DNA from: Allobosea sp.
GTDB lineage: Bacteria > Pseudomonadota > Alphaproteobacteria > Rhizobiales > Beijerinckiaceae
DNA: 64,000 bases
NCBI RefSeq assembly: GCF_017308015.1
Contig: NZ_JAFKFW010000002.1
Location: 186,001 to 250,000 of the forward strand
Direction of reading: 5' to 3'
Part shown: in pieces, positions 55,424 through 62,967 of the stretch
How the letters are laid out: each line of letters opens with the position of its first letter
Numbering within the stretch: the first letter of the stretch is position 1
Notes under the pieces: model-generated
Told to the model about the DNA's origin: nothing
Databases searched by the model: none
The model's input: the letters and a program-made list of their open reading frames with translations, nothing else
Translations under genes and position numbers: made by a program

Positions 55424-56500
55424 TCAGCGCTGCACGATCGCCGCCCCGTCGGCCAATGGCGCGTCACCCTTGCCGATACGGGCCAGCTCTTCGCCGAAGC
55501 GGGCCGCAACAGCCAGCCGGAAATGCAGCGGGTCCCAGTAATTGGCATCCTGCGACGTAATCGGCGAGGCATGGGCGTAGTCGACGACCACCGCGCCGTG
55601 CCGGCGGGCCAATGCGGCGATATCGGCCTTGCACCGGGCATAGCGCTGCCAGCCGGCCGAACCCTCGCGCGGATAGGCCATCAGATGGGCAGGCGGCAGG
55701 ACAAGCATCACCTGCGTGGATTTCGGGAGAGTCGCAATGCTCTCCTCCAGCCAGGACAGCGCCGGAAAACGCCAGGTCGCGCTCTCGGCCGACGCAATGG
55801 CGGCTGGCGGCGACAAGGGCGCAAGGTCGGCGATCGTACCGCCATGACCCGCGTAGATGTGCCCGCGCGCGCGGGCAATGTCGTAGCTCGCCTCGGGCGG
55901 CGTGAAGACCTCGTAACCGTCGCCGCGGATGCGCTCGGGCGACCAGCCCAACCGATAGGCCATGAGCCGGCCGGCTATCTCGAGATTGGTCAGGTTGAGC
56001 AGCTTCGGCCAGTCGCTCCAGCCCACCTCGCGGGAGAGCCAGGCCGGCACCGGCCGCGGCGTCAGTCGCTTGGCCTCGTCGACCGCATCGGCCTCGCACC
56101 AGGTCGTGTCGATGCCCCAGATCAGGCGCTTCGGGGCCCGGACATGCTGACGGAAGAGCTGCGCCATCTGCACCTGCTCCCAGGGCGTGGCAGCGTTCAT
56201 CGCGAGATTGACGAAGCGAGCGCCGAGTCCGCGCGACAGAACCTCGGGATCGAGCAGGCGCATCGTCGAGGTGCCGATTACCGCCGCATCGAAGCGCCCG
56301 GAGCGGACGAGTTGCGGATACATGAAGCGCTGGTTGATATCCATGATCGGGCGCGGCGCCTGCCCGGCATGGACGCGCATGCCGAAAGGATCGAGCACCG
56401 CGACAAAGGCGAAGAGCAGGCCGGCCACGACCATCGCCGCCGCCAGGAACCATCGCGACCACTGAACCCAGGCCTTCGCCATTCCGGCCTTTCGCTCCAT
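55424..56500 (-). CDS. SGNH-hydrolase-like membrane-anchored protein
   Basis: A 358-residue protein if it begins at ATG 56500; ATG 56482 has a better upstream AAAGG and would give 352 residues. One hydrophobic segment near the N-terminus (W-F-L-A-A-A-M-V-V-A-G-L-L-F-A-F-V-A-V-L) anchors it. G-T-S-T-M-R at about residue 75 fits block I of SGNH enzymes, and D-P-L-H-F-R-L near 330 fits block V. A function on cell-surface polysaccharide (as for AlgJ/AlgX-like proteins) is possible. No other polysaccharide genes are adjacent. Confidence 0.6.
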   Translation of the reverse strand: MERKAGMAKAWVQWSRWFLAAAMVVAGLLFAFVAVLDPFGMRVHAGQAPRPIMDINQRFMYPQLVRSGRFDAAVIGTSTMRLLDPEVLSRGLGARFVNLAMNAATPWEQVQMAQLFRQHVRAPKRLIWGIDTTWCEADAVDEAKRLTPRPVPAWLSREVGWSDWPKLLNLTNLEIAGRLMAYRLGWSPERIRGDGYEVFTPPEASYDIARARGHIYAGHGGTIADLAPLSPPAAIASAESATWRFPALSWLEESIATLPKSTQVMLVLPPAHLMAYPREGSAGWQRYARCKADIAALARRHGAVVVDYAHASPITSQDANYWDPLHFRLAVAARFGEELARIGKGDAPLADGAAIVQR

Positions 56501-56630
56501 CGAACCGAGGCGCGACTGCCTCAATGAACGGGCGCCTGCGCGGCGCCCTCTTCGCACAGGCCGGTACCTCGTCACAACGCGAAAGGCGCGCCGCATGGCG
56601 GCAAGCCCCCGAACATGGCAGAGAAGGCCG

Positions 56631-57566
56631 ATGACGCCAGGCCGTTTCCGTCATTCGCTCCGCTGGTCACGTGGACTTGCCGCATCGCTGCTCGCCTTCG
56701 CGCTCCTGTCATGCCCGGCGCAGGCGGCTGAGGAGCCGATGCCGGCATCGTCCGGCATCCAGGATGCGCTCTGCCGCCTGATCGATGACGCCGCGAAGGC
56801 GCAATCCGTACCCGCCGCCTTCCTGACCCGGCTGATCTTCCAGGAATCGAGCTTCCGGCCCGGCGTGACCAGCCCGGCCGGCGCGCAGGGCGTCGCCCAG
56901 TTCATGCCCGGTACAGCCCGCGAACGCGGCCTGATCGATCCGTTCGACCCCGAGCAGGCGGTGCCCAAGGCGGCGCATTTCCTGGCTGAATTGCGCGACC
57001 GCTTCGGCAACTGGGGCCTCGCGGCAGCGGCCTATAATGGCGGGCCGAACCGCGTCGCGGGCTGGCTCGCCGCTCGCAAGGCCGGGCAGACACGCTTCCT
57101 GCCGAGCGAAACCGAGAACTATGTCTTCGTCATCACCGGCCGGACCGCCGAGGACTGGGCGGAGGAAGCGGTGGACCGCGCCAATGGCGATGGACGCTCG
57201 CCGCCAGTGCCGCCGGCCACCCGCGACAAGGATGCACAGGCGAGCTGCGCGCCGACGCTGGTCGCGATCCGGCAATCCCGCCCTGCCCTCCCCGCGATCG
57301 CGGAAGCGCCCTTCGCGCCCTGGGGCGTGCAGCTCGCCGGCAATTTCTCGAAGGCGCGGGCGCTCGCCACGTTCCAGCGGGCCGGCGCCCGCCATCGCGC
57401 GATCATCGGAGCGCTGCCGCCGATGGTGATCGGAACGCGCCTGCGCAGCCGGGGAACGCGCGCCTTCTACCGGGTGCGATTGCCGGCGGCGACACGCGCC
57501 GAGGCGACCGCTCTCTGCCGGCGCATCCAGGCCGACCGCGGCGCCTGCGTCGTCCTGAGGAGCTGA
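56631..57566 (+). CDS. Lytic transglycosylase with SPOR-like C-terminus
   Basis: A 311-residue protein from ATG 56631 with AGAAGG upstream; ATG 56595 would add 12 residues. A signal peptide ends C-P-A-Q-A-A-E. The SLT domain has the catalytic Glu in F-Q-E-S-S-F-R-P-G near residue 65, then G-A-Q-G-V-A-Q-F-M-P-G-T-A and A-A-A-Y-N-G-G-P. The end (about 235-311: W-G-V-Q-L-A-G-N-F-S-K and Y-R-V-R-L-P-A-A) is a SPOR-type domain that binds denuded septal peptidoglycan. It cleaves glycan strands in the cell wall. Confidence 0.9.
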   Translation: MTPGRFRHSLRWSRGLAASLLAFALLSCPAQAAEEPMPASSGIQDALCRLIDDAAKAQSVPAAFLTRLIFQESSFRPGVTSPAGAQGVAQFMPGTARERGLIDPFDPEQAVPKAAHFLAELRDRFGNWGLAAAAYNGGPNRVAGWLAARKAGQTRFLPSETENYVFVITGRTAEDWAEEAVDRANGDGRSPPVPPATRDKDAQASCAPTLVAIRQSRPALPAIAEAPFAPWGVQLAGNFSKARALATFQRAGARHRAIIGALPPMVIGTRLRSRGTRAFYRVRLPAATRAEATALCRRIQADRGACVVLRS

Positions 57567-57744
57567 CAACCATCGCGCAATGTTGCATGCGCGCAACGCA
57601 GCACGGCAAAGCTTGACTGCTGTCGGCGATGTGATTGCGGCCCGATTGCACGACCCCGGGGAAGCTGACAGGACGTTGAGGAGACGTTGACTTTTCTGCG
57701 TCATTTTCGCGACCAGCCGTCCCGATCCGCCCGAGGTTCCTCCG

Positions 57745-58323
57745 ATGATCCGCTCCACCCGCCTGGCCTTGCTCGCCGGCCTTGGCCTGCTCGCTCTGGG
57801 CTCCGCCGCCCGAGCCGAAATCGACCCTCTGACCCGCCAGCCGCTCGTCCAGTATGTGGACCCGGCCAAGGCGCAGGCGACTGCCATTCCGCGTGAGATC
57901 GTCGACTATCCGACGAAGCAGAGGCCCGGCACGATCGTCATCGACTCGACCGAGCGCCGCCTCTATTTCGTGATGCCCGACGGCAAGGCGATGCGCTACG
58001 GCGTCGGCGTCGGCCGCCCCGGCTTCGACTGGGCGGGCACCCAGACCATCTCGCGCAAGCAGGAATGGCCGACCTGGACGCCGCCGGCCCAGATGCTGAA
58101 GCGCCGCCCCGACCTGCCGCGCTTCATGCCGGGCGGTCCGGACAACCCGATGGGCGCTCGCGCGCTCTATCTCGGGTCGACCCTGTACCGCATCCACGGC
58201 TCGAACGAGCCGGAGACGATCGGCCAGGCGGTGTCCTCGGGCTGCATCCGCATGCTCAACGAGGACGTGATCGACCTCTACGAGCGCGCCAAGGTCGGCA
58301 CCCGCGTCGTCGTCGCGCGCTGA
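57745..58323 (+). CDS. L,D-transpeptidase
   Basis: A 192-residue protein with a signal peptide (residues 1-25, A-R-A-E). The YkuD domain has T-I-V-I-D-S-T-E-R-R-L-Y, V-G-V-G-R-P-G-F and the catalytic Y-R-I-H-G-S-N ... S-S-G-C-I-R-M near residues 147-172 (nucleophile Cys in S-S-G-C). These enzymes form 3-3 cross-links in peptidoglycan or attach proteins to it. The gene is near a lytic transglycosylase gene, both cell-wall enzymes, though they are probably transcribed separately. Confidence 0.92.
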   Translation: MIRSTRLALLAGLGLLALGSAARAEIDPLTRQPLVQYVDPAKAQATAIPREIVDYPTKQRPGTIVIDSTERRLYFVMPDGKAMRYGVGVGRPGFDWAGTQTISRKQEWPTWTPPAQMLKRRPDLPRFMPGGPDNPMGARALYLGSTLYRIHGSNEPETIGQAVSSGCIRMLNEDVIDLYERAKVGTRVVVAR

Positions 58324-58344
58324 GCGAAACGCGGGATCGGAACG

Positions 58345-58369
58345 AGGCCGGCGGAAACGCCGGCCTTTT
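58345..58369 (+). terminator. Intrinsic terminator
   Basis: AGGCCGGCG (58345-58353) pairs with CGCCGGCCT (58358-58366) around GAAA and runs into TTT. It ends the L,D-transpeptidase transcript; the DUF971 gene comes from the other side and stops at 58380. Confidence 0.8.
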
Positions 58370-58379
58370 CATTTGGACC

Positions 58380-58742
58380 TCAGCGCTTCCGCTCGCGCGA
58401 CAGCCCCTTCTCCGCCAGGGCCGCGATATAAGCCCGCATCTTCTCCTCGCCCTGCTCGCCGAGTTCGCGCAGATAGTCCCAGGCGTAGATGCCGGTCTCA
58501 TGCATGTCGTCGAAGCCGATCCTGACAGCGTAATGGCCGACCGGCTCGACCCGGAGAATCTCGACACCGGCCTTACCGGGCACGATCGTCTTCTGGCTGG
58601 GATGATGGCCCTGGACCTCGGCCGAGGGGCTTTCGACGCGCAAGAGCTCGGCCGGCAGCGCGAAACTCGCACCGTCGTCGAAGGCGACGTGCAGGGTTCG
58701 GCGGTCCTTGGAGAGGCGCAGTTCGGTCGGCCAGGATGACAT
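58380..58742 (-). CDS. DUF971 protein
   Basis: A 120-residue protein. It has the DUF971/gamma-butyrobetaine-hydroxylase N-terminal pattern: P-T-E-L-R-L-S-K-D-R-R-T-L-H-V-A-F, L-P-A-E-L-L-R-V-E-S-P-S-A-E-V-Q-G-H near residues 28-46 and D-D-M-H-E-T-G-I-Y-A-W-D-Y-L near 77-90. This domain links to iron-sulfur and molybdenum cofactor carriers in several bacteria. It is divergent from moaA, which supports a role close to molybdopterin synthesis. Confidence 0.9.
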   Translation of the reverse strand: MSSWPTELRLSKDRRTLHVAFDDGASFALPAELLRVESPSAEVQGHHPSQKTIVPGKAGVEILRVEPVGHYAVRIGFDDMHETGIYAWDYLRELGEQGEEKMRAYIAALAEKGLSRERKR

Positions 58743-58866
58743 GGGCGGTATTCGTCCTTCGCAGGCAGCAGCCGGCTAGTGCTTGACCTTCGCCAAAGCA
58801 GTGCCAATGTCATATCATAGCAATGTGAAGGCGCGCCCGCATCCTGCGCGGACCGGCCGCTCCACA

Positions 58867-59916
58867 ATGCGAGAACGTGAGGCAGACGTGCTGCTCGACG
58901 ACATGAAGCCGCTGACGCGGCCGCCCTTGGTCGACCCCTTCGGCCGCAAGATTTCCTATCTGCGCATCTCGGTGACGGATCGCTGCGATTTCCGCTGCGT
59001 CTACTGCATGTCCGAGGACATGAAGTTCCTGCCGCGCAAGGAATTGCTGACGCTGGAAGAGCTCGACCGGATCGCCAGTGCCTTCGTCGCGCGCGGCACC
59101 CGCAAACTGCGCCTGACCGGCGGCGAGCCGCTGGTGCGCCGCGACATCATGAGCCTGTTCCGCTCGCTCTCGCGCCACCTCACCTCCGGTGCGCTTGACG
59201 AATTGACGCTGACGACCAACGGGTCGCTGCTGCATCGCTATGCCGACGAGCTCGCCGGCTATGGTGTGCGCCGCATCAATGTCTCGATCGACACGCTCGA
59301 CCCCGACAAGTTCCGCGAGATCACCCGCCGGGGCGATCTCAAGATCGTGCTCGACGGCGTGGAGGCGGCCCGTAAGGCCGGCATGCGGGTCAAGATCAAC
59401 GCGGTGGCGCTGAAGGGCGTCAACGACGACGAGATCGAGCATCTGATGCTCTGGTCGCACGGGCTCGGCATGGACCTGACCCTGATCGAGGTCATGCCGA
59501 TGGGCGAGATCGAGGTCGGGCGCGTCGACCAGTACCTGCCGCTCTCGGTGGTGCGCGGGAGGCTGATGGACAAGTACACGCTCGTCGACGATCCCTACCG
59601 GACCGGCGGACCGGCGCGTTATGTCCGCGTCAAGGAGACCGGCGGGCTCGTCGGCTTCATCACACCTCTGACCCATAACTTCTGCGAGAGCTGCAACCGC
59701 GTGCGCCTGACCTGCACCGGCACGCTCTATATGTGCCTCGGCCAGGAGGACGCCGCCGATCTGCGCGCTCCGCTCCGGGCCTCGCAGGACGACGCCCTGC
59801 TCTTCCGCGCCATGGACGAGGCGATCGCGCGCAAGCCGAAGGGCCACGATTTCATCATCGATCGCCGCCATAACGGCCCCGCCGTGGGCCGGCACATGAG
59901 CGTCACCGGCGGCTGA
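58867..59916 (+). CDS. moaA: GTP 3',8-cyclase (molybdenum cofactor synthesis)
   Basis: A 349-residue radical-SAM protein if it begins at ATG 58867; GTG 58888 with GAGG upstream is a good alternative. The SAM-type cluster C-D-F-R-C-V-Y-C is near residues 43-50; the second cluster cysteines are in N-F-C-E-S-C-N-R-V and L-Y-M-C near 275-295. R-L-T-G-G-E-P-L lies near 85. The C-terminus ends S-V-T-G-G, the double-Gly tail essential in MoaA. It starts molybdopterin synthesis from GTP. Confidence 0.95.
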   Translation: MREREADVLLDDMKPLTRPPLVDPFGRKISYLRISVTDRCDFRCVYCMSEDMKFLPRKELLTLEELDRIASAFVARGTRKLRLTGGEPLVRRDIMSLFRSLSRHLTSGALDELTLTTNGSLLHRYADELAGYGVRRINVSIDTLDPDKFREITRRGDLKIVLDGVEAARKAGMRVKINAVALKGVNDDEIEHLMLWSHGLGMDLTLIEVMPMGEIEVGRVDQYLPLSVVRGRLMDKYTLVDDPYRTGGPARYVRVKETGGLVGFITPLTHNFCESCNRVRLTCTGTLYMCLGQEDAADLRAPLRASQDDALLFRAMDEAIARKPKGHDFIIDRRHNGPAVGRHMSVTGG

Positions 59917-59991
59917 GCGCCGCTCGACGCCACCCCTCGCTTGACCCTTCGGCCGAATGCGGTCACCGTCCGGGCCGACGGGTGGAGTTGC

Positions 59992-60591
59992 ATGCGGTCA
60001 CAGTTCAGGGCGATGGCCCGCCGGATCAGGGCGGCCGCGAGCGCGATCGATGATGCCATCAGGCAGACCCATGCGGCGCGACTCGCCATCATGGCCGCGA
60101 ACCTGCGGCGTGCCCTGCCCCTGATCGCCATGCTGCTTCTCGCGACGCTATTGTTCTGCCTGTTCCTGGCCTGGTCCTCAGCGCGCGGCGTCTTCCTCGT
60201 GCTCTCGCCGGCCTCTCCGACGGGGATCTTGGCCGGCATCGCGGCAACCGTCGCAGGGATTGCGGTGCTCGAACTCTGCGCGGCCTTCGCCATCGTCATC
60301 ATGACCGCGGCCCTGCAACTTGCTTACGATACCGGCCGCCATTGCGTTCTGGCCTTGTTGGCGATCGCGAGTGCGCTCGGGCTGGCGTTGATGGCGTCAC
60401 ACCTGGCTGCAGAGGGAATTCCAGCCCTTGCGGGCGCGGTCCTGCCGACCCTTGGCCTCTGCGGTCTCGTCGTGCTGACGCTCTGGTTCAAGCGCGCCTA
60501 TCTGCGCCCGGCCTATCCCGGCTTCCGCGATTTCTGGGCCGATATCGTCGAGGCCCGCCATTTTCTGATACGAGCCGCCCATGGCGAGTGA
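59992..60591 (+). CDS. Four-helix membrane protein, first gene of an unknown cluster
   Basis: A 199-residue protein from ATG 59992 with GGAG upstream. A basic amphipathic N-terminus (residues 1-40) is followed by four hydrophobic segments (about 42-62, 70-90, 98-118, 125-165). The C-terminal 30 residues are cytosolic (W-F-K-R-A-Y-L-R-P-A-Y-P-G-F-R-D-F-W). No family recognised. Its stop overlaps the start of the next gene by 11 bases, so they are cotranscribed. Confidence 0.6.
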   Translation: MRSQFRAMARRIRAAASAIDDAIRQTHAARLAIMAANLRRALPLIAMLLLATLLFCLFLAWSSARGVFLVLSPASPTGILAGIAATVAGIAVLELCAAFAIVIMTAALQLAYDTGRHCVLALLAIASALGLALMASHLAAEGIPALAGAVLPTLGLCGLVVLTLWFKRAYLRPAYPGFRDFWADIVEARHFLIRAAHGE

Positions 60592-62050
60592 CGGGGGCCC
60601 GACCTTGCGGGCCGTGCGCATGAGCCCTGCGCCGACGGCCCATCATCTGGCCGAGTCGGTCAAGGCTGGGCATCACGGCGCCAGCGATGCCGTCGAGAAC
60701 CAGCCTCCGGCCCATGCGACCATGCTCTCGCAGACCGAGCAGACGCTGATCGCCCGGGCGCGCGAGCATTTCGCCACGCTGCGGCAGGAGGCGGCGGCGA
60801 GCCTGAACGCCATCCAGGCGGAGATCGCCAGCCGGCGCGAGTTGTTCACGCAGCAGCGCTTCGAGGGCCGCGTGCGCGGCGTCGAGGCGACGATGCGCGC
60901 GATGCTGAACAAGCATGGCGGCGAGCTGGAGCAGCGCGTCTACGACGCGCTCCGGGCCAAGCGCGAATACGCCTTCTTCAACTACGAGAACAAGCGCCGG
61001 GCCGATCCCAAGCTCGACAAGTGGCAGTTCATCCTCTTCTTCCTCGTCGTGCCGCTGGTGATCGAGAGCCTGCTCAACGGCAATTTCTTCGCCGAGGCCA
61101 GCGATTTCGGCCTGGTCGGCGGCGCGGCGACCGCCGTGATCATCTCTGCGCTCAACGTCGCGCTCGGCTTCTTCATGGGGGTGGGCCCGGCGCGCTATTG
61201 CCAGCACGTGAAGAGCTCGCATCTGTTCTGGGCGCTGCCGGCCTATGCCGGGATGATCGGGCTCATCGTCCTGTTCAATCTCGCGGTCGGGCATTACCGC
61301 GAAATGCTGATCGCCAACCCGGATGCGCGCTCCTTCCAGGTGATGCCGCGCATGATGGAGAACCCCTTCGCCATCTATGACATCAAGTCGGTCGCGCTCG
61401 TCATCATCGGCTGCCTCGTGGCCTTCGTCTCGGCGACCAAGGGATATACCGCCTTCGGCACCTATCCCGGCCACGCCACCGCCTATAAGCGCTGGCGCCT
61501 GCGCTGGAGCGCGGTCGAGGAGGAGCGGCGCCGTCTCGATGCCGAACTGCTCCCGGAGCTGGAGGCGATCCGCACCCAGGTCGACGGCTTCCGGGAGAAT
61601 TGCCGCGACGAGCTCGGCAAGCTGCAGGGCGTGAAGGCCGCGGCCGAAAAGGCGCGCGATCTCTATCTCTCGCGCCTCGGGCAGCTTCGCGCCGCCAAGG
61701 ACGCGGCGATGATGCAATATCGCGAGGCCAATCTCAGGGTCCGCACCGATCTGCCACCCGCTTATTTCACGCAATCGCTCAACCTGGCCGAGATCGACCA
61801 ACCGGCAGAGCTGCCGGAATATGTCGCGGCGCGGCGCCAGATCGACGATTTCGAGCAGCAGCTCACCAGCATGCCGGCGCTGATCGAGGCCAAGCTCAGG
61901 GATCGGCTGGTGCTGCTGCGCGGGATCGACCTTGCCGGCGAGATCGAGCAGGTGAAGCTGCGCGCGGCACAAGCCGGGCGCGACGCCTTCGAGCAGGACG
62001 AAGCGGCCCAGAAGCAGACGGCGGAGGATTTCGCCGCCATGAAGAGCTAG
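60581..62050 (+). CDS. Coiled-coil membrane protein of unknown function
   Basis: A 489-residue protein. The N-terminal 145 residues hold a coiled coil (about 50-130). Four hydrophobic segments lie at about 149-166, 178-201, 214-236 and 268-287. The last 190 residues are an extended charged coiled coil (A-V-E-E-E-R-R-R-L-D-A-E-L, L-G-K-L-Q-G-V-K-A-A-A-E-K-A-R-D). The arrangement suggests a scaffold or sensor with large cytosolic arms. No enzyme motif was seen. It is followed after ten bases by the VWA-like gene. Met14 and Met48 are possible shorter starts. Confidence 0.65.
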   Translation: MASDGGPTLRAVRMSPAPTAHHLAESVKAGHHGASDAVENQPPAHATMLSQTEQTLIARAREHFATLRQEAAASLNAIQAEIASRRELFTQQRFEGRVRGVEATMRAMLNKHGGELEQRVYDALRAKREYAFFNYENKRRADPKLDKWQFILFFLVVPLVIESLLNGNFFAEASDFGLVGGAATAVIISALNVALGFFMGVGPARYCQHVKSSHLFWALPAYAGMIGLIVLFNLAVGHYREMLIANPDARSFQVMPRMMENPFAIYDIKSVALVIIGCLVAFVSATKGYTAFGTYPGHATAYKRWRLRWSAVEEERRRLDAELLPELEAIRTQVDGFRENCRDELGKLQGVKAAAEKARDLYLSRLGQLRAAKDAAMMQYREANLRVRTDLPPAYFTQSLNLAEIDQPAELPEYVAARRQIDDFEQQLTSMPALIEAKLRDRLVLLRGIDLAGEIEQVKLRAAQAGRDAFEQDEAAQKQTAEDFAAMKS

Positions 62051-62060
62051 AGGTCGCCGG

Positions 62061-62825
62061 ATGAAGACCGAGAACTGGGCAATCGTCGCCTCCGTGCTCG
62101 CCGGGCTTGGCCTTGTCGGCTTCTTCGCGGCGCCCTCCCTGCTGCGCGGCCCGCCGCGCGATCAGGAAACCCTGTGTCCGAAGACCGGCCCCGTCGGGCA
62201 CACGCTGATCCTCGTAGACAAGAGCGACCCGTGGAGCGAGGTGCAGGCGAAGCGCCTGAAGGCGCTGGTGAAGCAGGCCGGCGACGAGCTGCCGACCGAC
62301 CGGATGTTGTCGATCTACGTGTTCAACGACGTGTTCGAACCCGGCTTCCCGTCGCTCGTCTCGCTCTGCAATCCTGGTAAGACCGCCAGCGAGCTGATCG
62401 GCAACCCGCGGCGCGAATATGTCAAATGGCTCGAGAAATTCGGCCGCCCGCTCGACGAGGCGCTGACCGTGCTGACGCAGCCGGCCAAGGGCAACCAGTC
62501 GCCCATCGTCGAGGCGATCGGCGATGTCGTCTCACGCCGCGAGAACCGCGTCCCGAGCGGCGACCGCAAGATCATGCTCGTCTCCGACATGCTGCAGAAC
62601 TCGAGCCAGTTCACGATGTTCGGCAATGGTGCCGGCGCACGCGATCCGGAGCGTCTGCGGCGCCTGCTCGGCAAGGTCTGGCAGGATTCGGGAGCGTCGA
62701 GCTGGGAGCTGAGCATCCACCAGGTCCAAGGCGTCTATGACGCTGCGAGGCTCGAACAGGCGGCGACCTTGTGGAAAGGCGCTTTCCAGAAGCTCGCCAT
62801 CACCGTTAGCTGGGATCGGCTGTAG
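62061..62825 (+). CDS. Membrane-anchored von Willebrand A-like protein
   Basis: A 254-residue protein with one N-terminal hydrophobic segment (residues 6-28) and an exported domain. H-T-L-I-L-V-D-K-S-D-P-W-S (about 47-59) resembles the first metal-binding motif of VWA domains (D-x-S-x-S) but is not a perfect match. L-S-I-Y-V-F-N-D and K-I-M-L-V-S-D-M-L-Q-N-S form the next two strands. Two Cys (L-C-P, L-C-N-P) could form a disulfide. It would sit on the outside of the inner membrane, opposite the coiled-coil protein's arms. Family name not known to me. Confidence 0.6.
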   Translation: MKTENWAIVASVLAGLGLVGFFAAPSLLRGPPRDQETLCPKTGPVGHTLILVDKSDPWSEVQAKRLKALVKQAGDELPTDRMLSIYVFNDVFEPGFPSLVSLCNPGKTASELIGNPRREYVKWLEKFGRPLDEALTVLTQPAKGNQSPIVEAIGDVVSRRENRVPSGDRKIMLVSDMLQNSSQFTMFGNGAGARDPERLRRLLGKVWQDSGASSWELSIHQVQGVYDAARLEQAATLWKGAFQKLAITVSWDRL

Positions 62826-62892
62826 AACGACGACACGCGCGGCCATCCCGTGTGACGAGAAGTGGCCTTTTCCTGCCGAGGACCCAGCATCC

Positions 62893-62919
62893 GCGCAGCG
62901 GCACCGTGTGCCGCTGCGC
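62893..62919. terminator. Long hairpin between convergent genes
   Basis: GCGCAGCGGCAC (62893-62904) pairs perfectly with GTGCCGCTGCGC (62908-62919) with a CGT loop. It lies between the VWA-like gene and the chemoreceptor-like gene, which converge. There is no T-run, so it may block transcription poorly or stabilise mRNA ends. Confidence 0.5.
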
Positions 62920-62967
62920 ATGCCGGATAACAGTCGTGGATCGCATCAATAAACGCGATGCCTGCCT

